Below are positions 25,958 through 38,298 of a stretch of 64,000 nt of DNA, in pieces. The DNA is from Tubiluchus corallicola (Eukaryota; Priapulida; Priapulimorpha; Priapulimorphida; Tubiluchidae). The stretch's first letter is position 1, and every line of letters begins with the position of its first letter. Location of the stretch: NCBI GenBank assembly GCA_030141605.1, contig JAQGDQ010000008.1, positions 694,501-758,500 on the forward strand, given 5' to 3'. A program made the translations under genes and the position numbers. A model generated the notes under the pieces. The model saw only the letters and a list, made by a program, of their open reading frames with translations. It made no database searches and was not told the DNA's origin.

Positions 25958-27464
25958 AAACATGTTTTCTCCTGTTTCAGTGGAATGTTCTACTAGCTTG
26001 CAGCTTGCAGTGATGAATGGTCCACGCTTGTAGACAACGCTTAATATGTAAGATTGTTTTTTGTTAAATTTTTAAGCTGATAGTGTACTGTAATGACATC
26101 ATAATCTACTTAAGTATCTATATTTTCTTGAATGCATTTCGCTTCCTGATATTTCTCAAATGTTTTCTTAAACATTTTATTTCTTTTACTGACATGTGAG
26201 AATTGTAAGATTTTGTGAATATATTGTGAAATTCATACTGGTCGTTAAGCTCAGCAAGCAGTTACATGCACTGGTAAATTACCATTTTTTATTAACTTGT
26301 GCTTTTAATTGTTTGTCCACATGTACATGGCGTGAAACAATTCTGCGACACCTTGGAAGTCTGTCAAAAAATTTTACTTCTCAACTCTTAAGCATTTTAG
26401 AAATAGAACAGGTATGAGCAGAAGTTTCTTTTAAATTTTTAATCAGATTGTTTAAAAAGGATTAGTACATAAACTTTTCAGTGTTGTCTGTGTGTAGTCA
26501 TTTTTGAAGATTCGTTTTGAGCAGCTTGTACCGGCGAAATTAGCTCGTTGTTAAATTAATGTGAATTGCAAATGTAAAAGTTGATATACCACAATTCAGA
26601 CGTAATAAATACAAATTTACCAAATTAAACAATGTTGTTCGCTCGCATTTAAACTTTTGCTGTAAGCACAGTTGTCAAGACTTGGTACTACCAAAGTATA
26701 TAGATCACAGGAAGTAAAGAAACTACTGTTTAGCTGTTGGCGCAGTTAGTATCGTCCTTCTGGCAAAGCAGTACAAATGCAAAAGATGAAGTTATATGAA
26801 ACAGTTATTAATTTGTTATTAATTTATTAATTTTAAATTATAGGCAGCTCTAAGTACATTTGCGAGTTTTTGCATTATTTCACCATTATTTGCACCAGCA
26901 TCCAATGACAGAGGTATTCTGGAATAATTTTTTTGTGGCACTGTGTTGCAAAAACAAAATACATGACAATAGACGAGTTTCTTCACTTCCCCGTCAATAT
27001 ATACATTTTAGTATCAGTCCTCTGAGAAGTTGTGCTGAAATTTCAACTTATTCCTATGCTACTTTGTACCAACGTGAATTCTTCCTTGAATCGAGAGTCG
27101 AAGAATTGAATGCTACAAAACCATTTACAGCACATAATAATGAACAGCAATACTGCATTTCTGTAACTCTGTTGCAAGTTTTAAAATCTAATTCACTTTT
27201 ATTTAAATTACGTAGTTATTTTCATAAGCTTGATGCTTATGTAATGAGACAAATTTTACGCTTAAATAATGAGACAAATTGTAACCTTTGAAAAACTATA
27301 AACCAATGTAAAAATCCCCTTTAAAAGCTCAGAATTTTTACATCTAAGATACCTTTAATGAAATAAATACCTTTAACAAATTAACTTAAGTACTTGTAAA
27401 AAAAGGCTATTCTTTTTCAACTTTCTCTGCTTAGTACTGCAACATCATCCTTTACCATTCTTTT
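25958..27464. other. Tail-to-tail spacer between SRRT and HSF2BP
   Basis: This holds the SRRT 3' UTR, with a candidate poly(A) signal AATAAA at 26604-26609, and the HSF2BP 3' UTR on the other strand (ATTAAA-type signal at about 27354-27359). The open frame at 26860-27291 has no recognisable domain and is AT-rich, so I do not call it a gene. Confidence 0.6.
26604..26609 (+). terminator. Candidate SRRT polyadenylation signal
   Basis: AATAAA occurs about 650 bases after the SRRT stop codon, with GT-rich sequence (aatgttgttcgctcg) some 25 bases downstream. Assigned from position only. Confidence 0.4.
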
Positions 27465-27496
27465 TTAACTTTCTCTGCACAGTACTGCAACATCAT
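27411..27496. repeat. Tandem duplication of the HSF2BP coding end
   Basis: About 38 bases (27411-27448) repeat at 27459-27496 with a few differences, period 48. The right copy is the last codons of HSF2BP exon 10 and the stop; the left copy lies in the 3' UTR. Confidence 0.8.
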
Positions 27497-30400
27497 TTAT
27501 AAGCTCTGTGATTCCAGATTTGAGTTCAGCATCCGATGAATCTTCATGAAGTCTTTGTAGAGTTTGCTTTGGTAACTGTAAGTGACGTACAGTCTGAATA
27601 GTAAGGACAGTGAAAACATATTTCGAATTATGTACAAGACACTGGCTTCTAATCATAGACTACAATGATTTCAGATTTGCTATTAAAATTTTCTACTATT
27701 ATGACAGCAAAATCGCCAATAATTCTGTTAGAATGAAGCCTATAAAATTTACCGTTTCTAGTAATTCATGGACCAGGCTTGGATTGCTAGTCTCATAGTT
27801 TAGAGATTGTATAAGTCGCAGTGCATGCAACTGATTCTTCACATTGAAATCGTCTGAAATGCACGTGTTAGAAATATTTATTACTATTCATATAGCATGC
27901 ACTTTAGTTATGTACGGTGTGAGGACACAGCCGATTGGACAATGTGTGTGGAATGTGCATAGCAACCCAAACAAAGCAATGCTGAGCTTTGTTAATAAAT
28001 TCCAGATGCTTGCTGACAATGTTTCTTGAAGGTTTTATCAGCTGTACTGCACCTGGCTATTTACCTTGCTGATGGAGGCTGTATTTAGACATCCAAACAT
28101 TTCTAACACACTTCTGCTGGTTCAGTGTTTCATCTTAGAGAAGTATCCTTGATAATGAGATAAGTTCTGATCCCGTTACAACCATCCACATTAAGAAGGT
28201 GTTGCCCTTAAGTGCTGTCTCTGTCGATGATGGCTTACAGAGTAACAACTGTTTCAAAAATGAATCAACTTGTTTACTATACAGTTATATTTTCTATTAC
28301 TATAGTCCTCTTTACTGAATTCATGGGATTTGTTGTGTGTTACCATGGTCATGTTAATGGCACAGTTACCTATAAGTAATTATTGCTTACCTGTAAGAAT
28401 AAGCGAAAGACGAGAAATAATGCTTTGCTTTTCGCTCAATTACCTATAAGTAATTATTGCTTACCTGTAAGAATAAGCGAAAGACGAGAAATAATGCTTT
28501 GCTTTTCGCTCAGGTATTTTAGTCCCTTTTGGTTAATGCTGACATTATACAGAGCCATAAGCAACAGCCTAGATAGAAAAAAAGCAGCAATTGCATTTCA
28601 ACTGGTAAAGATTAGTCTAGTTGCAAATAAGCCAAACAACTGATGGTTATAATGAATTAAATAATCAGGCATTCTGACTCATTTGTTATTTCCAGGAAAA
28701 ACGTTGCTAACCTAGCTACAAAATATCCACTCTATTAAAAAACAATTAAAACATGCTATAAAGTGCTGCAAAAGCGTTAATTGCTTAAACCTTTGAGCCA
28801 AGCTAACCTAAAATATAAGTATAGCATATCATAAACAGGCGTATCAAGACTTTAGGACCTCTTTGGCTTATAGTTCTGACCTGTCCATCTCTATTGTGAG
28901 TGTGATGTAATGAGCAGATTAAACAATTACTTGTGGTATATTCAAGCAGGGTGTGCAATAATTTGCTGTGTAATATCTTGCACGCGTTCGTTGTGTGGCA
29001 CTTATATAAAAGCTGCGCTCAGCAAACTGCCTGTGGTGTGCTACAAAGTATGCCCTTTACGTGAATATGAAAGTATACACATTTTCCGATGAGAATAAGA
29101 ATTTTTTCTAAAATGTGATGCCCTCAATTTTGACACCCTAGGCTATAGCCTAGTTAGCCTATTAGTTAATACGCCCCTTTTCATAAAACAGAAAAGGTCC
29201 TTATAACACCCTTCTCACAAGCATCTAATCATGAAAGCAAAAGTGCATGTAACTACAGACATTATGTTGACTAATGATCATGTGCATACTATCCCTGGTG
29301 CCCCAGCTGTTTATATCATTGATGCGGTATGTGCATACAAAGATGCGAACATGCCTGGCTTACAACTTATTTCAAAGGATTATCTTAGATACAGAGCTAA
29401 ATTCCACTCCTGCTACAAACATCGACATTAAGTAGGCTGCCAATGAGTATTGGATCGCAGATGCAAAATCTCGAGCTGTATAAAAAATGTATGTCAGTTA
29501 CAAGTTTTGGGAGAAAAAACGTACTTTAGTAGAGAGGTCTAATGACCCCAGTCAATCTGATAAGTTTTCTCTGCAGTCCCTTTCTTTAACCAGTGATTGA
29601 TATGATTAACAGTTACCAACTCTATTGTGCTTTATATCTGTCCACACCACTACTGTTTTGTTTTTCAAGAGCAACACGCAACTTAGCTTTGCCAAATGCA
29701 AATATTATACATTAACTATTAACTGTGAATATTACTTACTGCCGTAATCGAGAAAATTGCATGGGAGCTAGCTTCGTCAAGCAGGTCTCAGTAAACATAT
29801 CGATTACTCTTACACCATTTGGATTTTCGATCAGAAAATGACGCCCAGATGGAGCAGCAGCTATGTTGGTTATTACTCCACAGAGTGCTAAGACAAATGT
29901 GGACTCATCACTTTGTTCTTGAGAATTACCAGTTGCAATATTTTCACCATCGGCATAAGTTTCTACGTAACTTTCTAAGGTTCCCAGGACAAGTTCTAGG
30001 AACTCTGAAATCTATATGGAAACTTTCATGCCCTAAGTATATTATACCGTTTTTAAAAAATGATTGGAATAGCAGATGAATGCTGAAAAAGTGTGTGTAT
30101 GCTTAGCCAGCAGTTATGTATTACTAGGCCTGGTGACTGCCAGGAAACCAGGTTCTAAAAGTGTGCTGCATTCTAGCCTGCACTTTCTTAAAAATGTATT
30201 GTATAGGATAACAAGCTTTAACGTGCGACTGGGGAATAATTTGCAGTATACTAAAAATGCTAATTATTGAATTTGAGAAAGAAATTTGTCCATCAATTTC
30301 CAGTCTTCCTACAAAGAAGTTCAGCACTGCTACTGCTGCTACTACTAAAAAAAGTTTGAAAGGACAGACCATCTCAATGTTCAAAAAAAAAAGAATATTG

Positions 30401-33400
30401 CACTAAGCTCCTCGTTCAAAAGAAATTTTAGAATGTTGAGGCAACCTGACCAGTAGAATTTTTCCTAAATTTCTGTCACCTTGCTTAGACATTCACGTAA
30501 CAGTTAAATAAAAATCCATCCTTATTACACTAATGCCAAAAGGTACTTTTCAATTTGCATTACATTACAGTAAATACTACTAAAACCTTTTGTAAGCATA
30601 CAGCTTTTCAGCATTAGCATAAGTACATGTGGACACAGGCAAATACAGTTGAATCCTGACATTTTTCTTGTGCATATTGGATACAACTAATTTGCACTGA
30701 AAAAAATGCTTAATTTCATTTAAGTGGGATACAGTTTACTGCCCAAAGTATATCGTGTCAGATAAGTGCATTTTTAGATTTCTTTACATACCAGGAATGA
30801 AAACGAACAAATTTGTTTGAAAATTATAACAGTAAGATCTCTTGGACTAGCTGAAAGTTAGAAGACAATTCAAGACATCTCTATAAAAGGTGACACATGA
30901 AACAAATCACATTTTACTTTTGTAACTATTGGTCATGAAGCTGCAACATATGAATGTTTAAAAAGCTAAGCTCAAAAAGCTTATAAACGTTATAAGATCT
31001 TTTCATTGCAACAACGAAAGTCAACATGCAAAGACGAATTCTGCTGTTTCTTTTGAAGGATTAAGTCTTTCATGCTATTCTATGTTGTGCACCTTTTCGA
31101 ATTACAGTCAACCTCGGGTATAAGGTACTCGCTTATAAGGGACCACCAACACCGGTCCCGATTTTTCGTAACGTTTTTCCTTATATAAATCTTCGTGTAT
31201 AAGGTACTTTCAGTTATAAGGGACGATATCTTCAGGTCCCTGCATAATAGAAACCCAGGTAAATTTCCTAGCATATAAGGGACCCTATGATCAAAGTGAT
31301 TTAACGTTAATTTTTCGCAAACTCGACTTCGAACAGCTCCGTTTCTGTGGTCACATACATCTCGCATCACTGAAGGAGCTTCCTACATGCTGTTTGCACT
31401 GAATGTGTAGCAATAATCCATAAAAATACGGGTAAAAGTACGGGTCTAATTACAACCTCAGTTTGACTCAACTTCCTGCTATAAGGGACGGTTTTTTCTG
31501 GTTCGAAGGTGTCCCTTATATCCGAGGTTGACTGTACTATGGAATTGTAACGCCTTTTGCCACACAGTTCTATAGTAAACAGTCTGTTTTGCATGTTCAA
31601 TAGTTATTAAATTTTACAATGATTCATGAATTAAGCCCTTGAATATACATCTAGACATAGAAAATAGTCGTTTATCCGAGTAAATCTAAACTTCCTCATT
31701 CTGACATTATTCCTTGTTCCTAACAGTAAACAGCTAAGCCAACAAGACAATAAAGATGCCGGTATTTATTGGTGAGATGTTTCGGGTCAATCTACAATCC
31801 ATTGTCAATCAATAAATGCAGAATTGTAAAGGACATAAAGTTCTTTCTATGTTGTTTACACAGCCCCCAAATACTGGCCTCTTTATTGTATCGTTGGCTT
31901 TGTTGTTTATCATTCAAATAAGATTTCCGCCAAGTAAGAGCCTGATAATAGCCCAGTACCCTGAATTGAAAACACTTTCGATTACAAGTCCCCAAAATAT
32001 TCATTTGTAAATAAAAACATGCAAAGGCCCACAGCGTTATTGTTTATCTTTGCTGCAACAATTTCACAATCTCCCCTTGCCACCTTCATTGCAGACATTT
32101 CAGCAAATGCTTTTCCCCACAGTGGCAGCTCTTCGCTAAAATTACTGAGGGTAATATAATTATTATATTTATAAAAATTTTTGGCCATTGTTTAATACTG
32201 TGTAAAACGAAACAAACATAAGTAATTTTAATGTTTTAATTTGTAATTGTAATTTTGAACAAACAAACATACAAAAATTTATACATAAACTTGATAAAAT
32301 CCGAAATAAAAAATATTGTTCGCTTACGAATAGCCTAAATTGTCGCAGTTCAAGAACATGCCGGTACATGGCTTTTAAGCACGTGACAACTGACAACACA
32401 CACTGTGTGAGCAACAGTACCCTTTCTACCCAAAGTGCAGCATCTTATCTCAGCATCATCTATGGCTGAATGTGCACAGCAGCCAAACGCCACATTGTTT
32501 GAGCTGTGGGCACACTGTGCTGGGCTGTGAAGTAAGCAGTACTACCCTCATGTGTATAAGTATAAAGAAAGAACTAAAGAAAAAAGACTTATTGTAATGA
32601 ATATTATTGATAATACTGAGTGAAAATACTGGGTGCTGCAGTTCCACAGTACCTATGCATAAGCCGTCACTGTTTCCCCAACACCTTCATTACAAGCATT
32701 GCACAGCTGTTCTCCTTGCTACTTTCGTGGCAGGGATTTCACAACAGTCTCTCCTCACCACTACATTGCAGGCATTCAGCAATAACCTCCCTTCACCATC
32801 TTCGTTTCAGGTAGTACATAACTGTTTCTCCTCACCACGTTCGTTGCATGCATTTTACAAATACCTTACATTACTACATTTGTTGCTCCTCACCCCTACT
32901 TCGCAAGCATTTCATGACTGTTTCTCCTCCTCTTTTTTGTTTGAGCCAAGTAGGCAAAACGTGACGTTTATCATTTACCCTGTTGCTTTGTAGTATGGAA
33001 CTGATGGCATCTCTGGACTGTGAAACCCCCCATAATAATGTACTGATTGCCGTGCCAAGGTTCACACAGTAATCTGACTGCTGATTCATCTGGTTATTCA
33101 GTTCTTGCAGCTCAAATTTTAGCACAAACTTTTCCTGTAAAAATAATAGAAGCAAATAAAAAGAAAGAAGAAAAGCTTATTAAAATTCCTGCATAAGTCA
33201 GACTCAGATAATGAAAGCCGCTAACCTTCATGTATGTAAAAGTATTAAAGGTATTTAAGATACAGTAGCTTTTGTTTGGTAGTACAATAATCATTTATTA
33301 GATAGGGACACTAAATACAAATGTTGTTAACTGTGCTAATAATTGAATATTTTGAATATTACACACTGTGTGAAGTGACACCTATTTTTGACATCTAAAT

Positions 33401-35161
33401 TGATTAGGAACAGGTGACATTATAAGACAATGCTTTTTAAAATCTAAAAGTAATTGAGTTCTAAATAAAAAAATACTAAGAAGCATATAGTAGCACTATG
33501 CGATTTGAAAGAAAATGATTACATCTGTAGCTGCTTCTAGTTGCTGCTTGACAGCCTCATACTTGTTTTTCCAATGCTCACAATTAGAGTGTGCCACTTC
33601 TAATTCTGTTTGGCAGTGGTTCTTATCTGTGGTAAAGAGCAAAAAGTTAAAACACAGTAACAAAAAAGTGTAAAAGTAAATTACAGAATGAAGGCTGCCA
33701 TAAATGAACATTGCAAGCTTTTGCCTCTAGAGCAGTACTTCAACAAAAGCGAATTTAAACATGGTCTTACCCTTCTGCGTCGCAATAACAGTTTGCACCA
33801 AACTTTGAAGATCTTTTTGTATTATTAGAGGCAGTAATCTAGTCAACTGGTTGATCTGTTTTCGAAGTTCTTCGATAACAGACTGTTCTACTATGACGTA
33901 ACCAGGCTGTAAAAACAATAAAAATGTATAAATTAGCTCTATTTGGGAAATTGTATACCTTACCACATATCACTGTAAAAGGAGCTATAATAAATGCTCA
34001 CTACATTCGTACTATGACTAGATCAGAAGAAAACTTTAAAATGTATTAATTTATAGTGTCAGAAATCTAAATCTGAATGTTGCGTGTGGGCAAGAGAGAC
34101 TGCTAACCTGCTTATCTATCACTACTCCGAAACTGTCACCCATGTGTCATAAAACACGGCACATATTGTCTGACTCACTTTTTGTGCGAATGTAGCAATC
34201 TCTCTCAGCATATGTGCAACATTTAAATATATTCGAAAACCAAAGAACCAAACCATTAAATTAAACAGTTGCGGATCTGGCAAAAAACTACATGTTATTT
34301 TAGTTGGGTACTTTTTATTGCTGTTTTGAAACATTATTTGTACCCTGGTAGTTAAGACGGGCTACACCTGACCCTCTATTTCCACAAATATAATAGCATA
34401 TGTATGCCTGTATTGTTCAACTAATTGCCTTAATAATTGCAAAATCCTCACCCTGATAAGACATTTGTTGTGTTTCACTAACTCTGTCTGCACTTGCTGC
34501 CATTCCTTCTTCATCTGTTCTATGTTGTCTTTTGTTTGCTTGTAAAGCTTTTCCTGGACAAAATCGTACACAGCCGATTAGACCAAACTGTGTAATTAAA
34601 TTGTTATTACACGCAAATTTTTGGTTATTAATTACTTAATTTTTAATTACACAATCTTTATTGGCACGGCAGCCAAAATGTTTTTTATAGAAACAGTTGC
34701 TTTCTAGTTTGTGAAAAATTTAAACAAAACTCATATAGGAACAGACGCATGTGTGACATATAAAATTTTTGCTTGCAAAATTTCTAATAAAACTAATAGT
34801 AATAGTAATATAGATATTTCTGTAATCACATATAACTTTCATATCACCTTGAAAGTAATACGTATGCAACCAGAGGTGTGAAAACAGATTCAAAGTTGAT
34901 TAGTCCATACATAGCCTCTATAAACGCTCCTGAATATTGTTGGTGAACATTAGCTGCTCTAGCTCTATCTCTCGATCTTTCCAAATTTTTATCATTTATT
35001 AACAATTTGTAATTTACAGGTGTTGTATGAGACAAATAAGAATAAATTAAATTTAACGCTTCAGAAACGCTATTTTATCCTACCGTTTCTGCAACCAGGG
35101 CCTGGCTATCAAATTTGTATGCATCATCATTGAGCAAATCTTCACTGCACAGACCTTCCAT
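27465..35161 (-). CDS. HSF2BP: HSF2BP / MEILB2 (meiotic localizer of BRCA2), complete, 10 exons
   Basis: In vertebrates HSF2BP brings BRCA2, and with it RAD51 and DMC1, to meiotic double-strand breaks. Exons (minus strand, in order): 35161-35084, 34553-34452, 33906-33771, 33626-33523, 33134-32979, 30002-29740, 28568-28465, 28133-28065, 27853-27753, 27593-27465. All have GT-AG borders and compatible phases; the sum is 1242 bases, or 413 residues plus TAA. The N-terminal coiled coil contains VIEELRKQINQLTRLLPLII and SNCEHWKNKYEAVKQQLEAA. The signature SDYCVNLGTAISTLLWGVSQ matches the vertebrate EYCTEMGAAACTLLWGVSSS. An armadillo-like half follows: TFVLALCGVITNIAAAPSGR, LLLMALYNVSINQKGLKYLS, then LHALRLIQSLNYE. 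The human protein is 334 residues, so this one is longer, mainly at the N-terminus. Exon 6 needs an agag acceptor and is the least certain border. Confidence 0.92.
28366..28513. repeat. 74-bp perfect tandem duplication across the HSF2BP exon 7 donor
   Basis: Bases 28366-28439 and 28440-28512 are identical copies, starting ttacctataagtaattattg. Each copy holds, on the minus strand, the last 47 or so bases of exon 7, the donor (ACAG/GTAAGC) and the first intron bases. The transcript therefore has two identical 5' splice sites, at 28465 and 28391. Only the first keeps the frame; using the second brings in a TAA four codons on. Confidence 0.95.
31105..31534. mobile_element. TA-flanked MITE with long inverted ends (pogo/mariner-like)
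   Basis: The left end cagtcaacctcgggtataag and the right end (reverse complement cagtcaacctcggatataag) are near-perfect inverses, flanked by TA at 31103-31104 and 31535-31536. The interior repeats a cttataagggac motif several times. No coding capacity. It lies in HSF2BP intron 5 (30003-32978). Confidence 0.88.
32060..32940. repeat. Degenerate ~38-bp minisatellite, two blocks
   Basis: Units like ctcctcaccac-ttcgttgcaggcatttcacaa recur about six to seven times at 32650-32940, and one clear unit stands apart at 32067-32106. Units vary at many positions. The larger block begins just inside HSF2BP intron 5, about 40 bases past the exon 5 donor, and accounts for the protein-like frames seen there. 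Confidence 0.75.
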
Positions 35162-36461
35162 GTGAACTAGTAAAATAACACCATGTGCTGAGGTTACAAT
35201 TTGTTCCCAGAATGACAGTTGTTAATGAAATCTAGCCTTGTGAAACCGCAACACAATAAATAAACAATGAAATTTAGAAATTAGAGTATGTATCAGTAAT
35301 TCTATTTAGCAGCTGACGAAGTAGTCGTCGGGCGGTTGGAGCAATAGAAGCATCCTTGAGAAAAACCTGTCTTTTTCATCCATTATCCACGGAAAGCTTT
35401 AGCGCACAATTGATTTTCTTCATCACTCTGCGGAGTCTGTGCTCAATCGCCGCTCTTATTGAGAAGACAATGTAATATCCACTAGATTAGATTAGATTAT
35501 CTCTTACATGCAAAATAAAGACCAGTAAATGTAGTGCACTTACATCAAGTGCAACTTGAAGAAATAATGGCGATAAAACCATCATCACTATCAAAATGCA
35601 TACCCGTCATGTACCCAAATGTAGACATTGGGAAATAAGAATTTAAAACAAAAGAATCCATGTACATAAAACTATGTTGGTTAGGTTACTGAAACAGCCT
35701 ATCTTGCACATAGTGGATAATACGTTCTCAGCCAATTCTACTGAAGAATTACACGTCCAATCCAGAAATTTGCACAATTTTTGAAAAATAAACTTCTTTT
35801 GTACTAACAGAAAACCACTACAGACCTGTCAGCCAGATAAATAATGTTTAAAAAGACTTTAGACCAAATTGGGTGTAGATAACTAATATATGATGGCGGG
35901 AACAATTTAAAATAACAGAAGTATTTTTACAGAAGTGGCTTTAACAATATTGGAAAAAATGGTATGCTGTTAAATGCTTAACTCCTGATACATAATTAGC
36001 CACAAAATTGTCTATTACTGCAGTCGCATAATGATATATGGGTTAGTGTATACCTTAGCTTATTGTTAACTTACCCACTGACTGATTGCAAAATTGTCAT
36101 TCTTATTATTGTGGATGTTAATGCAAATTATTGGTGAAAGCCATATCTTATACAGATATGCTATGAAGCAGGAAAAAGTGACGTAGCAGTACCTTGGAGG
36201 ATTTATTAGAAGTTGTTGTTGTGGTTATTAGTGCATGTATTGTATGCCATGTAAGACCAAATTTAAATGGTGAAGATTGCACTGTAAATATAAAATATTT
36301 TAATAATGGCTGCATTTTAACTGTGTAATAATGACCCAGATTTGCAGTGTCTTTAATAATTCAACTCAGCCTGCAGCCTCCCTGAAGTCAGTTCTGCTTC
36401 AGCAGTTCGCACTCCCCAAAAGCATCTCCATCTTCCCAGCAACAATTAAGCTTTAAATCCG

Positions 36462-36469
36462 TGACGTCA
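36462..36469. promoter_or_regulatory. Perfect CRE-like palindrome TGACGTCA
   Basis: The consensus CREB/ATF site lies between divergent genes, 1.3 kb upstream of the HSF2BP start and 1.8 kb upstream of the GLYR1 start. A single 8-mer of this kind can occur by chance, so this is only a candidate. Confidence 0.25.
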
Positions 36470-37796
36470 GACTCGAGGTGTACAACTGTCTTACTATTAT
36501 CTTCATTGTAACACCCATCTCGTCCGGGAGCTGATGTACTCATCTGTTATGCCATGAGGGCCCAGATCGCCATCATGAACTGCACCCAGGTTGGGCATAG
36601 TTGATTATTATCAAAACAACAGGCATTACATCCATTATAATAATTTACAGTAATTTAACATTGATTATCCAAATAGTACTGTATCCAAAAATGTTTTACT
36701 CCTGATGCTGCACTGTGATTTTATACATAGATTGCAAAATCGTATTATCAATCTGGTTTCTCTTTATGTGCATGTAATCAAATCTGAAATCCTTTGCTAA
36801 TTAGCTAACTGTAACAAGGTCAGCTGCTACATTAAGTCTTTTTATCACTACCTATACATATGGGAGAAGATACTCCCGAGATTTGCATGTTATCGGTTGG
36901 TAAAATTAGTGCCATTAGTTTGGTACTACTGGGCCTTTTGCATGGGCTGGCACATTTTCATTTTAAATTAACACGGACATTCCTTATTTGATGCAGAATT
37001 TCTATGCATAAATCAAACCTTTCTCTCGGCTTTATTCAGTTGTTTAATTTATGAAATTCTCTACCAGAAATTTCTTTCACAAGTAAATTCAAAGCGCTAA
37101 TTACAATACCACACACTTTTAGTCTGACGCTCTCACTAGTAAATTAGCTGCAATTAAGCCTATTTTTTGGATGTGTGCTCATCCTGAATTATTTCTCTTT
37201 CTATCTTATCATGTGTGTGTACTGTGTAGTATTAATTTGCACCGGACGATTTGTGTTAAAAACAAGTTTCAAAACCTTTCAGTCCCATCAGGTATAACCT
37301 TTAGGCGAAAAGTGAAAAAATAAGAATCACAAGATTTATCTGAAGATCGTGAACAGCACCAGAAGAAAAATTTTTCACTCCCATATCTTGTAATTTTTCA
37401 TTGTGAAGTTTTTTATTCATTACTCAAAATTCAGAATGAATTAAAGACTCAGCTATGTATAGTTCTTGTAGACTCAGATTCATATTAAATTTAGATTGAG
37501 AAAATTCTACATTTTAATAGAAATAATACTTCAAATTAAAATTTACTGCTGTGTTCACACATGAACTGTAGAGCGTGTGTAGTTCATTAGAAACTAGCAC
37601 ATCTGAACTGAGAGATACAATGCTAGTGCCTATCTATCTAGACAATGACCAAATGCATATAACAATAAAGAACTAGTGGCATGAACATGAAACTGTGTTT
37701 GTGTGGTAATAGTTCTTTCACGTAAGTAATTTCTGAAAAAAATTCTGTTCCTTTGAATAGTTTAAAGAGTAGATTTTTTTACCTACAGTTTAAGAT

Positions 37797-38129
37797 TAGG
37801 GGTGAGCATCGAACATTCGAATTCCATTCGAACCTAAAACTATAGATTTCAATAATTCAGCACTTCAATCACATGTTCTTTATCATTAAAACGCTTGAAA
37901 CATCATGCATTAGCAAAATGCAGCTGTGATTTCTGTGCAAACTTTTAAACAAATTATTAATGGTTTTACTGCAGAACAAAATCGAGTAATATGCATGATC
38001 TTTGTCAGACTAATTTTAACTGGTGGTTCGAAAATCTTTCAATCTCTGAATTTCGGTTCGATTCGAATTCAAACATCTGAAATTCGATTCAATTCGAATT
38101 CGCTTTCTTGTAGAGATTGCCCACCCCTA
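37797..38129. mobile_element. hAT-type MITE with perfect 8-bp target duplication
   Basis: The inverted ends are taggggtgagca and, on the right in reverse complement, taggggtgggca. The 8-bp target duplication tttaagat is identical at 37789-37796 and 38130-38137. The interior is rich in attcgaattc-type repeats. The perfect duplication suggests a fairly recent insertion. It sits about 160 bases upstream of the GLYR1 ATG. Confidence 0.93.
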
Positions 38130-38298
38130 TTTAAGATTGGCTCCGGTTTTGCTTTAATTATGAAAGATAACAAATTAAATTAAAATAGTTAATTTTCAGT
38201 ATTGCATCGTCTGCCCAGTGATGGGCTATGACGAGTGCACGTATTTTCTTGACCGATGCGTTAATTTTCTGGGAAGTCGTTCACTTCAAAATCAAATC

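Larger units (their letters stand above)
35162..38298. other. Head-to-head intergenic region between HSF2BP and GLYR1
   Basis: About 3.1 kb without a recognisable gene. It should hold both promoters. A perfect CRE palindrome TGACGTCA is at 36462-36469. A hAT-type element occupies 37797-38129, leaving about 160 bases before the GLYR1 start codon. A less AT-rich patch lies at 36360-36600, function unknown. Confidence 0.6.

Noticed and set aside
26860-27291. 143-codon plus-strand frame after SRRT
   Set aside because: No recognisable motif, AT-rich composition, and located where two 3' UTRs meet.
29819-30079. 86-codon plus-strand frame
   Set aside because: It is the shadow of HSF2BP exon 6 on the opposite strand.
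31080-31600. Two minus-strand frames of 96 and 77 codons
   Set aside because: They mostly coincide with the MITE 31105-31534 and are chance frames in its repeats.
31982-32188. Minus-strand frame with a good acceptor, tried as HSF2BP exon 6
   Set aside because: Joined to exon 5 it gives an immediate stop, and the sequence is a unit of the 38-bp minisatellite. The exon at 29740-30002 fits in frame and matches the family.
37926-38183. 85-codon plus-strand frame upstream of GLYR1
   Set aside because: It lies almost wholly inside the hAT-type element 37797-38129 and has no protein similarity.
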